DNA of 64,000 bases from contig CAIVGL010000126.1 of the NCBI GenBank assembly GCA_903905505.1, positions 1 to 64,000 of the forward strand, in the 5' to 3' direction. This document shows, one piece after another, positions 27,936-36,181 of this stretch (position 1 is the stretch's first letter; each line of letters opens with the position of its first letter). A program made the position numbers and the translations under genes. Source of the DNA: an uncultured Bacteroidia bacterium (GTDB lineage Bacteria; Bacteroidota; Bacteroidia; Bacteroidales; Prolixibacteraceae). A model generated the notes under the pieces. It saw only the letters and a list, made by a program, of their open reading frames with translations. It did no database searches and was not told where the DNA came from.

Positions 27936-28003
27936 CCTTTTTACTTGGGTTAGCTATCTTTCTATCCCAAAGTTCAATGTTGTTTGATCGAAAATTTCTC
28001 GCC

Positions 28004-29413
28004 ATGCCTTTCCTTAAGCGCAATTTAGTTTGGATCATTTGTTTATTCGGCCTCTATCAATGTCAGATACTGAAACCGCTAATGCCTGAGGAGAATTATC
28101 CCCTTGTTGTTTCAACGCCTCAGATGTCAGTTATTAATTTATTTGCCGAGGTAAAGACTTCTAAACTGGAGTCGTTAGTAAACCAAAAAGTTGAAAGCAT
28201 CTTATACCAAGATACCAGTTTCCTTGATCACGGTAACGATAACTTGAAACTCTTCGCAATACGAGATGGAGCGATCAAACTAAACTTTGATCAGGATCAA
28301 TTGAGTTGGGAATTGCCTGCTAATGTAACTTTTCAGAAGGGCGTTAAAGTTTTTGGTTACAATCTTCCTATGGTTGACTCGTGGCAATATACCGGACAGA
28401 TAAAACTTCGGTATAAAACGAAACTAACACTGGGTCAAGATTGGAGCATTAAAACCCAAACAACGTCAGATGGTTTCTCTTGGACCAAAAAGCCCGCTGT
28501 TAAAATTGGCACCCTAGACGTACCTATAACCCTTGTTGCAAATTTGATTCTCCCTTCTTACTTACAAAGCTTTTCCTCCCAAATAGATACTCTATTTGCC
28601 TCTAATTTTAATTTTCGGTCTTCCGCAGAGAAAGGGTGGTCTATGTTATCCACCTCGTTTAAGATTCCAGGGAATTACAATGCTTGGTTATCGATTGTTC
28701 CAAACTCGATTTCCGTCTTGCCGATTCAAGGCTCTGGAGGTCAAATTAGAGTAGGAGCTGCAATAGCTTCAGAAGTTGTTTGTGCGATGGATACTCCACC
28801 CGATCCTGTCGAAGTTTCAAGATTGCCTGATATGCAGCCACTTAAGTTGGTGAGCGATACGTTTAAAATAAATTTATTAACTGATATTCCTTATCCAACA
28901 ATTAATAGAGAACTAAATGCTCAACTAAAGGATTCCGTTTTTGTCTTTGGGTCTAGAAAATTGAAATTTGAAAATTTCAGAGTCTATGGCACCTATCAAC
29001 GGATGGCTGTTGAAATGAAGGTCGCTGGAAGTATAAATGGGATGTTATATCTGACTGGTGTACCCTATTTTAATGCTGCAGATACCACGCTTCGGATTAA
29101 AGATCTGAAGTTCGATTTAAAAACTCACAACCTTATGGTAAACTCATCGAAATGGCTTTTTAACGGAAAAATTGAACGGTCGATAACCCATTCATTGGCC
29201 ATCCCTTTTCGATCAAATGTTTTAGATATGGAGTCTCAGATTAAAAAGTTAATTACTCATTATCCATTAGCATTTGGATTTGAGCTTCAAGGGCGATTAA
29301 CCAAATTAAGAGTCTCAGATCTCTATTTAACACCTAAGTCTGTGAAGGCAAATTTAATATTCTCAGGCAATCTAAACTTAGGCATTTCAGAGTCAAGTCA
29401 AGGCCCATTGTAA
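28004..29413 (+). CDS. DUF4403 family protein, predicted lipoprotein or secreted protein
   Basis: The product (469 residues from the ATG at 28004; an upstream ATG at 27977 adds nine) begins MPFLKRNLVWIICLFGLYQC, a signal peptide ending at a cysteine with an imperfect lipobox. The body resembles the DUF4403 family of Bacteroidota: an N-terminal SVINLFAEVKTSKLESLVNQ segment, then two beta-rich halves that look like repeats of a lipid-binding-type fold (WELPANVTF, LRIKDLKFDLKTHNLMVNSS). Function is unknown. It follows the phosphorylase gene by 41-68 nt and may be the last gene of that operon. Confidence 0.7.
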   Translation: MPFLKRNLVWIICLFGLYQCQILKPLMPEENYPLVVSTPQMSVINLFAEVKTSKLESLVNQKVESILYQDTSFLDHGNDNLKLFAIRDGAIKLNFDQDQLSWELPANVTFQKGVKVFGYNLPMVDSWQYTGQIKLRYKTKLTLGQDWSIKTQTTSDGFSWTKKPAVKIGTLDVPITLVANLILPSYLQSFSSQIDTLFASNFNFRSSAEKGWSMLSTSFKIPGNYNAWLSIVPNSISVLPIQGSGGQIRVGAAIASEVVCAMDTPPDPVEVSRLPDMQPLKLVSDTFKINLLTDIPYPTINRELNAQLKDSVFVFGSRKLKFENFRVYGTYQRMAVEMKVAGSINGMLYLTGVPYFNAADTTLRIKDLKFDLKTHNLMVNSSKWLFNGKIERSITHSLAIPFRSNVLDMESQIKKLITHYPLAFGFELQGRLTKLRVSDLYLTPKSVKANLIFSGNLNLGISESSQGPL

Positions 29414-29428
29414 AAGTCAATTCGAAAC

Positions 29429-31033
29429 TTAACTCTTTGTCGGTATTTTCAGTTTCTGTCCGATGACTAAGTTCTTCTCATTTTTAATGTTGTTAATGGC
29501 TTTTAATTCGGTATCAGTTACCCCAGTAAATTGTTTGGCTATCTTATTTAAGTTATCGCCACTGCGCACCGTATAATATGTAAATCCATTGTTGGAGGTC
29601 GTACTTGTTTCTTTTGCAACCTCATTTTTTACAGCTGCGACAGTTTTCTCTTTTGGTTCTAACTCTTTAGTCGCTAATGTCTTTTGTTGTTTTGGATCGA
29701 CATAAATGATTAATCGTTGTCCAACTTTAATTCGATTGTGCTTTAGGTGATTCCATTCACCGATATCACCGGCCGTGATATTATACTTTGCAGCAATAGA
29801 ATTAGGCTTGTCTCCAGTGCGCACGGTATAGTAAATTTTTCGTTTCCCTCCTGTATCTGCATATCGATAACCACGATCGTCTTTTATTGGAACTAATTGG
29901 TTGTCTGGAAAATATTTGTCTCTGTCAAGGGCAAATATTTGATTCTGTGCATCAATGAAAGGGGATATTTTATCAATAGGCAATTTCAATACCAACTCCT
30001 TATCTGCTTTTGCCGGAATAATATCTCGCTTGTATTGCGGGTTTAATTGTCTTATTTCTTGAACTGGTATATTCAGAACGTTCGAAATTTGCTCGAAATG
30101 CAAATAAGATGTAACGATAATTGTATCCGTTAAGAAATTAAAATTTGGTCTTGCACCTACGATCCTATGCTCTTTGGCATAATTCATTACATAATTGGCC
30201 GCAATAAAAACGGGGATATAGCCTCTTGTTTCCTTAGGTAGCTGAGCATAGATCTCCCAATAGCTTTGTTTTCCTCCCGAACGCCTTACCGCTTTGTTGA
30301 TATTTCCTGGTCCACAATTATAGGCTGCAATAACGACATGCCAATCTCCATAAATAGCATACAGATCTCTTAGATATCGTGCAGCTGCATCCGTTGACTT
30401 AATTGGGTCATTCCGTTCGTCGATGTATGAGTTAACTTCCAATCCATACATCTTTCCTGTCCCATACATAAACTGCCAAAGACCAGATGCTCCTGCTTTA
30501 GAGACAATCTTTGGATTTAGAGCCGATTCAATGATTGGCAGGTATTTTAGTTCTGCCGGAAGATCATATTTGGCTAACGTTTCTTCAAAAAGAGGGAAGT
30601 AGTAGTTTGATAATCCCATCATGATCGAAACCATCCCTTTTCTACGATTAAAATAGAAATTAATCAATTTCTTAACCATGTCATTGTATGGCAGGGGTAT
30701 ATATGAATCGAGACTCTGTAACCGTTGCACATAAATCGAATCTGGCAATGCTTCTAGGGTTGAATCAGCTGCATATGCTGCATTTAAACTATCTACAGGG
30801 AAAGAGTTTTCGACATACCAAGTATGCATCATGGAGTCAAGCTTGTCCGAGAGAATCGTATCAATATTGTCATTAAAATTAAGTCCGGAAGGATTAATTT
30901 TAATCGAATCGGATAGTTGTGGAGATTGGGCGTCAGATTCAGGCTTGACTTGCGTCTCCACAGATTGACTATAGCCATTTATGCTTATAGTCAAGAATAT
31001 TAGTGCAACTATGAGTTGATAGATCTGTTTCAT
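29429..31033 (-). CDS. Membrane-bound lytic murein transglycosylase D-like, with two LysM domains
   Basis: This 534-residue exported enzyme (signal peptide about residues 1-22) cleaves the glycan strands of peptidoglycan. The SLT domain spans roughly residues 145-280; the catalytic glutamate is E169 in LPIIESALNPK, followed by the family motifs SGLWQFMYGTGKMYGL and VIAAYNCGPGNINKAV. Two C-terminal LysM domains (YTVRTGDKPNSIAAKYNI and YTVRSGDNLNKIAKQF) bind the wall. It is the last gene of a parA-parB-DUF5683-transglycosylase unit on the minus strand, an order common in Bacteroidota. Confidence 0.93.
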   Translation of the reverse strand: MKQIYQLIVALIFLTISINGYSQSVETQVKPESDAQSPQLSDSIKINPSGLNFNDNIDTILSDKLDSMMHTWYVENSFPVDSLNAAYAADSTLEALPDSIYVQRLQSLDSYIPLPYNDMVKKLINFYFNRRKGMVSIMMGLSNYYFPLFEETLAKYDLPAELKYLPIIESALNPKIVSKAGASGLWQFMYGTGKMYGLEVNSYIDERNDPIKSTDAAARYLRDLYAIYGDWHVVIAAYNCGPGNINKAVRRSGGKQSYWEIYAQLPKETRGYIPVFIAANYVMNYAKEHRIVGARPNFNFLTDTIIVTSYLHFEQISNVLNIPVQEIRQLNPQYKRDIIPAKADKELVLKLPIDKISPFIDAQNQIFALDRDKYFPDNQLVPIKDDRGYRYADTGGKRKIYYTVRTGDKPNSIAAKYNITAGDIGEWNHLKHNRIKVGQRLIIYVDPKQQKTLATKELEPKEKTVAAVKNEVAKETSTTSNNGFTYYTVRSGDNLNKIAKQFTGVTDTELKAINNIKNEKNLVIGQKLKIPTKS

Positions 31034-31045
31034 GATTTGGAAATG

Positions 31046-31699
31046 TTAAAAGCGAATGGCTACATTAAGTCCCATTCCTGTGTTTTGGGTCCCTACGTTA
31101 ATTGGCATCGGTTCAATCCTCATGCTAATGTCATTGTTGATATCAAAATCAAATAGATTCGCATCGACACTGGCATCAATAATACTTAATACGTGCATCA
31201 TAGCAATGCAGATTATCGTAAGGTCCCTGTTGCGACGAAAGAAATCTTTCCCGCTTTTTAATTGATCGGAAATATAGGTAAATGTGGATGGATTATCTAA
31301 TCGGATGGATGGATTTTTAATCAAATTGGTTAAAAATAGTCGCTCATCAGGCTTGAATTCTGCAGCGCTAGTATACTGAGCAATTATGCGATAGCCTTGT
31401 GAGTAATCAGAGTAATTGTTGTTGTTCCATCCTAAGACATAGATTAGGCCTGCATAGCCACCATATACGACGGGTAATTTCCAATATTTCTTATTGTATA
31501 TCTGTCCTAGACCAGGGAAAAGTGCGGCATAGATTGAGGCTTTCTTTGAGGATCTGTGCACCTTTTGAACCGGAGCTGTCACCTTAAGACTGTCATTCGA
31601 TATTTTCAACGGTTGGGCAGTCGACGCCAGATTACCCGCTGTGAGAATGACTAAAATAAATAGTCCTGCAAGAATAGTTCTCAGCATGCTTATATGCAC
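31046..31699 (-). CDS. DUF5683 domain-containing membrane protein
   Basis: The 217-residue protein has an N-terminal signal or anchor (about residues 9-28) and the segment ASIYAALFPGLGQIYNKKYWKLPVVYGG, the hallmark of DUF5683, in which a small integral-membrane core follows a basic linker. Another hydrophobic helix lies near DLTIICIAMMHVLSIIDASVDANLF. Function is unknown. It lies 8 nt after parB and 12 nt before the transglycosylase gene, so a link to envelope growth or chromosome segregation is suggested by position only. Confidence 0.82.
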   Translation of the reverse strand: MHISMLRTILAGLFILVILTAGNLASTAQPLKISNDSLKVTAPVQKVHRSSKKASIYAALFPGLGQIYNKKYWKLPVVYGGYAGLIYVLGWNNNNYSDYSQGYRIIAQYTSAAEFKPDERLFLTNLIKNPSIRLDNPSTFTYISDQLKSGKDFFRRNRDLTIICIAMMHVLSIIDASVDANLFDFDINNDISMRIEPMPINVGTQNTGMGLNVAIRF

Positions 31700-31707
31700 T
31701 GTTTATT

Positions 31708-32580
31708 TCAGAGATTTAGCTTGTCAAATATTCCAATTATCCGCTCAAGGTCTTTAGGATCTCCAAATGGGATCTCAATTTTACCTTTCCCAAGATCATT
31801 AATCTTAAAGACCACATTCGTCTTGAAATAATTGGTTAGGTGATTTTTAAGCTCTCGATACTCATTTGGAAATGGCTCTGACTTTTTTGTGGATGCTTGA
31901 TCTTCACCATCTTCTAAGTTAATCTTTCTGACAATGTCTTCAGTTTTTCTTACCGAAAAATCGTACTTGACAACCTGTCTGTAGATCATGATCTGTGTCT
32001 CAGGTTCAGGGATGTTAACCAAGGCGCGTGCATGTCCCATCGTTATCTCCTGCTCTCTGATCGCTTTTTGTACTGTCGCTGGTAGCTTGAGTAATCTCAA
32101 ATAGTTTGAGACCGTTGAACGTTTTTTTCCAACCTTCTCACTTAAGGTCTCTTGCGTTAAGTTGCACTCATCAATAAGTCTCTGGTAGCTCAACGCAATC
32201 TCAATGGCGTCAAGATCTTCACGTTGAATATTTTCAACGAGAGCCATTTCTAACATGGTCTCATCGCCCGCCTCTCTTATGAAAGCTGGAATAGTTGTTA
32301 GTCCTGCAAGCTTTGAGGCTCTAAAACGCCTTTCGCCCGCTATGATCTGATATTTATGGTCAGCAAGCTTACGTAGGGTGATGGGCTGTATAATGCCCAG
32401 CTCTTTAATCGAGTTAGAGAGATCAAAAAGAGCCTCTTCATCAAAATGGATACGCGGTTGAAATGGATTCGCTACAATTTCATGGATAGCTATCTCATTT
32501 GAAACTGGAGCACCAACAGTCATATCACTGCCTTCAATTAGGGCGCCTAAGCCTCTTCCAAGTGCGTTTCTTTTTATCAT
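31708..32580 (-). CDS. parB: Chromosome partitioning protein ParB
   Basis: ParB binds parS sites, spreads as a CTP-dependent clamp and loads SMC. The 290-residue chain contains the ParB/Srx nucleotide-binding domain (IVANPFQPRIHFDEEAL from about residue 34, then the arginine-rich AGERRFRAS block near residue 80), the conserved ENIQREDLDAIE, a helix-turn-helix (LTQETLSEKVGKKRSTVSNYLRLL) and a C-terminal dimerisation segment. parA lies 18 nt upstream. I did not find a parS-like palindrome near the operon by eye. Confidence 0.96.
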   Translation of the reverse strand: MIKRNALGRGLGALIEGSDMTVGAPVSNEIAIHEIVANPFQPRIHFDEEALFDLSNSIKELGIIQPITLRKLADHKYQIIAGERRFRASKLAGLTTIPAFIREAGDETMLEMALVENIQREDLDAIEIALSYQRLIDECNLTQETLSEKVGKKRSTVSNYLRLLKLPATVQKAIREQEITMGHARALVNIPEPETQIMIYRQVVKYDFSVRKTEDIVRKINLEDGEDQASTKKSEPFPNEYRELKNHLTNYFKTNVVFKINDLGKGKIEIPFGDPKDLERIIGIFDKLNL

Positions 32581-32598
32581 AATTCAATATCTTTTAAA

Positions 32599-33399
32599 TT
32601 ACAGTTCTAGTTTTTCAGTCTGGTCGATCTTGGTCATGTTGTTATTTTGCAATAACTCACGTGCAAAGTTAAGATACGACTGTGCTCCTTTTGAAGTGAT
32701 ATCATATTCCACCGCAGGTAGACCATAGCTCGGTGCTTCAGAAAGTCGGATATTTCGAGTAATTACAGTTTCAAAAACCATCTCTTGGAAGTGCTTCTTA
32801 ACCTCTTCGTAAACTTGATTCGATAAGTTTAATCTCGAATCAAACATGGTGAGTAGAAATCCTTCAATCTGTAACTCTGGATTTAATCGGCTTTGGATTA
32901 TTTTTATTGTGTTCAGTAGTTTTCCTAGTCCTTCAAGGGCAAAATATTCACATTGCACCGGAATTACAACTGAATCAGCTGCGGTTAAAGCATTGACTGT
33001 TATTAACCCAAGCGATGGAGAGCAATCGATCAAAATGAAATCATAATCAGCCGTTACTTTGTCAATGACTTGTTTGAGTACCTTCTCCCGATTAGGAAGA
33101 TTTAACATCTCAATTTCTGCGCCGACTAGGTCGATATGAGAAGGCAAAAGATCAAAATTTGGCGTTTTGGTATTCAAAATGATCGATCTTGGATCGACAT
33201 CATCGACCACACATTCATAAATACTTGTTTTGACGTTGCGAACATCAAAACCTACACCGGATGTGGCATTCGCTTGTGGATCAGCATCGATGAGTAATAC
33301 CCGATATTCCAGAACAGCAAGGCTAGCAGCTAAGTTAATTGCTGTTGTCGTTTTTCCTACGCCGCCTTTTTGGTTTGCTATCGCTATTACTTTTGCCAT
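32599..33399 (-). CDS. parA: Chromosome partitioning ATPase ParA (Soj)
   Basis: This 266-residue deviant Walker ATPase moves ParB-parS complexes on the nucleoid. It has KGGVGKTTT at residues 11-19, the DADPQANATSG motif and FILIDCSPSLGL, all standard for chromosomal ParA. Short N-terminus (no extra DNA-binding domain) fits the Soj type rather than plasmid ParA. It heads the parA-parB-DUF5683-transglycosylase unit. The -7 element at 33425-33432 on the minus strand gives a short leader. Confidence 0.96.
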   Translation of the reverse strand: MAKVIAIANQKGGVGKTTTAINLAASLAVLEYRVLLIDADPQANATSGVGFDVRNVKTSIYECVVDDVDPRSIILNTKTPNFDLLPSHIDLVGAEIEMLNLPNREKVLKQVIDKVTADYDFILIDCSPSLGLITVNALTAADSVVIPVQCEYFALEGLGKLLNTIKIIQSRLNPELQIEGFLLTMFDSRLNLSNQVYEEVKKHFQEMVFETVITRNIRLSEAPSYGLPAVEYDITSKGAQSYLNFARELLQNNNMTKIDQTEKLEL

Positions 33400-33424
33400 T
33401 GATTCTAATTTTTAAAGATCGGTT

Positions 33425-33432
33425 CAAATTTA
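33425..33432 (-). promoter_or_regulatory. -7 element (TAAATTTG) of parA
   Basis: On the minus strand TAAATTTG matches TAnnTTTG exactly, 25 nt before the parA start. No good TTTG is present at the expected spacing. Confidence 0.45.
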
Positions 33433-33545
33433 GCATTTTAACCTGAATTAGCTCCCATCCCATCTCAATTGGCTCTAATCCGATGTTAAAAAAACGAAAT
33501 TAATTATATGTTAATTCGAAATATATTAGTATTGTGTTGATAAGT

Positions 33546-33598
33546 AGACTGATAGCTCTTGTGAGTACTCCGGAATTCATGCGAATTCCAAGCAGTCT
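33546..33598 (-). repeat. Branched inverted-repeat structure after priA
   Basis: AGACTG (33546-33551) and CAGTCT (33593-33598) can close a structure that holds GGAATTC/GAATTCC (33572-33578 with 33583-33589, loop ATGC) and a minor CTC/GAG hairpin. It lies just past the priA stop, upstream of the parA promoter. There is no T tract, so a simple terminator is unlikely. Confidence 0.4.
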
Positions 33599-33600
33599 CG

Positions 33601-36108
33601 TCAAATTGGATCAACATCAATAGCGATTTGAATGGCCTTGTTTCCATCGCGTAATTTCACTTGGTCTAGAATCTCCTGCATCTGCCTTTTTGCATTCACC
33701 ACAGAGATTTCACGCTCTATTTTTATCCAAATCTGTTTTATATACTGGAGTTTAATCCTGTTAATCAGAGGATATTCTGGTCCGAGTATTCTTGTGCCAA
33801 ATCGTTCGCGAAGTTTGTTTGAAAGTTCGTCGGTGATGCGATCTAGTTCCCTTTTATCTCTATGTTTGAGTGTAATGCCGATCATCCGATAAAAGGGTGG
33901 GTATTTGAAATGTTTTCTCTCTGCAATTTGTCCGCGGTACATCGCCTCGTAATCATTGTTTGCGACATTTAGAATAATCGGATGTGTAGGCTCTGAGGTC
34001 TGGATGATCACCTTCCCACGTTTATTTTTTCTGCCTGCTCGACCACCTACCTGAGCCATTAATTGATAGCTACGTTCGTAAGCCCTAAAGTCAGGCTGGT
34101 TTAAGAGATTGTCGGCGTTAAGAATCCCCACGATACTAACATTTTCAAAGTCCAAACCCTTGGTAACCATCTGTGTTCCAATGAGAATATCGATCTCTTT
34201 GTTTTCGAATCGCTTTATGATCTTTTCAAATCCATATTTCGAACGGGTTGTATCAAGATCCATGCGATCAATCTTCGCATCTGGAAAGATTTGCTGAAGA
34301 TCTTCCTCAACTTTTTCGGTCCCAAAGCCTTTGTTTGTTAACTCTTTGCCACCGCAACTTGAACAGGTCCCAGGGTGATTTATCGAATAGCCACAATAGT
34401 GACAGACCAATGAATTATTGTGCTTGTGATAGGTTAAGCTCACGTCGCAATGGGCACATTTGGGAATCCAAGCACAAAGTCGGCATTCTACAAATGGTGA
34501 AAATCCTCTTCTGTTTTGAAATAATATGATTTGCTCCTTGCGCTCTAAAGCCTCGGTCATTTCTGAAAACAATAAAGGGGTCAGATGTGAATTCATTTGC
34601 TTCCTCCGATAAGCGTCTTTGAAATCAGCCGTTAAGATCTCCGGCATCTCAATTTTTTGATGTCGCTCACTCAATGTGACTAGTCCAAACTTTCCGGATT
34701 GAGCATTAAAGTAGGTCTCCACCGCAGGGGTTGCCGTACCTAATAGTACAGGTGCATTCTGCAGATGTCCAAGAATCACGGCTGCATCACGAGCATGATA
34801 GCGAGGGGCTGGATCATATTGCTTGAAGCTATTTTCATGCTCTTCATCAATGACAATTAAGCCTAAATTGGTGAACGGCAGAAACAAGGATGATCGTGTT
34901 CCAACAATGAGTTGGTAGTCGTTTTCGGTTCGGCTGTCTTCTTTGATCTTGCCAAAATTGAGCACCTTATTCCAGATCTCTACTCGCTCAGAATCACTAA
35001 ATTTTGAGTGATAAATACCTGCTTTATCTCCAAAGACTCGAGTTAAACGGCCAATGATCTGGGTCGATAATCCAATCTCTGGAAGTAAGTACAACACTTG
35101 CTTTCCTTGTTCAAGACATTCTTGAATGAGCTTAATATAGATCTCCGTCTTTCCGCTCGAGGTAACCCCATGAAGTAATGTCACGGGCTTCTGCTCAAAC
35201 GAAAGTTTTATTGCATCGTAAGCCTCCGTTTGCGCCTGACTTAATTGTGAGATGGCTTTTAGTTCTCCATCAAAGGATGCTAGGCGATCTGTTGCTTTTT
35301 CAATCGTCTTTAAGATATTTTTTTTGATCAACCCATTGAAAACTGCCACTGATAGCCCAGTATGACGGAGTAACTCTTTTTTCGTAATCTCTTCGCGAGG
35401 TTCTGATTTTTGATCCTCAGCCAGCGCAAGGAATCCAATGAGTAACTGATGTTGCAGTGAGATCTTCTTGATGGAATCTAGGGCGTTGCTGACCTTTGTA
35501 TCGGTATTTAAATTTTCGTGGAGCGTGATATAGGTTTGTGTCTTGAGTCGATAACTCTCTTTCATCTCCTCTTCAATGGAGACTGCACCTTTTTGTAATA
35601 ACTCTTTGACGAGCACTAAGGCCCCTTTTTTAAGCAACGAATTATTTAAGTCTGCAATCGAAAGACTATGTTTTTCGCGAATCAGTTCAAATAAAAGTTG
35701 CTCTTTTGGAGTCAGCTTATTCTCTTCTTGTTCCAGGAACTCAGCATTGAAATTAATCCGAGTTTCGCTCTCTAATTTCAAGCCAGATGGGAGGGCTGCC
35801 TTTAGAACTTCTCCCAACGTGCAGTGATAGTATCCTGCAATCCATTCCCAAAAGGCAAAGCTTGAATTGGCAATTATTGCACTTGAATCTATGCTATATT
35901 CGATTGGCTTCGTTTGGTAGTTGATTGGCTTCTGGTCATGAATCTTATGCACCAAAGCCGAGTAGAATTTCTTTGCTCCAAACTGCACAATCACGCGCAT
36001 CCCAGGTTGGATCTGACCTTCGAGTTCCTTTGGTATGGTATACGTGAAAGATCCTGCCAAGGGAAGAGGCAGGATCACATCAGCATACGTTTCAGGAGAA
36101 AGATTCAT
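33601..36108 (-). CDS. priA: Primosomal protein N' (replication restart helicase PriA)
   Basis: PriA recognises stalled forks and reloads the replisome. The 835-residue protein starts with the 3'-DNA-binding domain (YADVILPLPLAGSFTYTIP), then the helicase core with Walker A HGVTSSGKTEIY and Walker B IDEEHENSFKQ. A zinc-binding insert follows with paired cysteines (CRLC, CAHC, CHYC, CSSC), then GTQMVTKGLDFENV and VGGRAGR. Length is normal for Bacteroidota PriA (about 800-840). The gene stands alone between parA and the pafA-like gene. Confidence 0.95.
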   Translation of the reverse strand: MNLSPETYADVILPLPLAGSFTYTIPKELEGQIQPGMRVIVQFGAKKFYSALVHKIHDQKPINYQTKPIEYSIDSSAIIANSSFAFWEWIAGYYHCTLGEVLKAALPSGLKLESETRINFNAEFLEQEENKLTPKEQLLFELIREKHSLSIADLNNSLLKKGALVLVKELLQKGAVSIEEEMKESYRLKTQTYITLHENLNTDTKVSNALDSIKKISLQHQLLIGFLALAEDQKSEPREEITKKELLRHTGLSVAVFNGLIKKNILKTIEKATDRLASFDGELKAISQLSQAQTEAYDAIKLSFEQKPVTLLHGVTSSGKTEIYIKLIQECLEQGKQVLYLLPEIGLSTQIIGRLTRVFGDKAGIYHSKFSDSERVEIWNKVLNFGKIKEDSRTENDYQLIVGTRSSLFLPFTNLGLIVIDEEHENSFKQYDPAPRYHARDAAVILGHLQNAPVLLGTATPAVETYFNAQSGKFGLVTLSERHQKIEMPEILTADFKDAYRRKQMNSHLTPLLFSEMTEALERKEQIILFQNRRGFSPFVECRLCAWIPKCAHCDVSLTYHKHNNSLVCHYCGYSINHPGTCSSCGGKELTNKGFGTEKVEEDLQQIFPDAKIDRMDLDTTRSKYGFEKIIKRFENKEIDILIGTQMVTKGLDFENVSIVGILNADNLLNQPDFRAYERSYQLMAQVGGRAGRKNKRGKVIIQTSEPTHPIILNVANNDYEAMYRGQIAERKHFKYPPFYRMIGITLKHRDKRELDRITDELSNKLRERFGTRILGPEYPLINRIKLQYIKQIWIKIEREISVVNAKRQMQEILDQVKLRDGNKAIQIAIDVDPI

Positions 36109-36181
36109 GTAAGCAGTTCGGGGTCATTAAATTTGATCACTCTTGGAAGCTAATTTCTCCCTTGATTATTTCTTGTTGGGA

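Noticed and set aside
32599-33600. parS or an origin of replication near parA-parB.
   Set aside because: I found no parS-like palindrome, DnaA-box cluster or dnaA/gidA gene by eye; parAB is not tied to oriC in this phylum.
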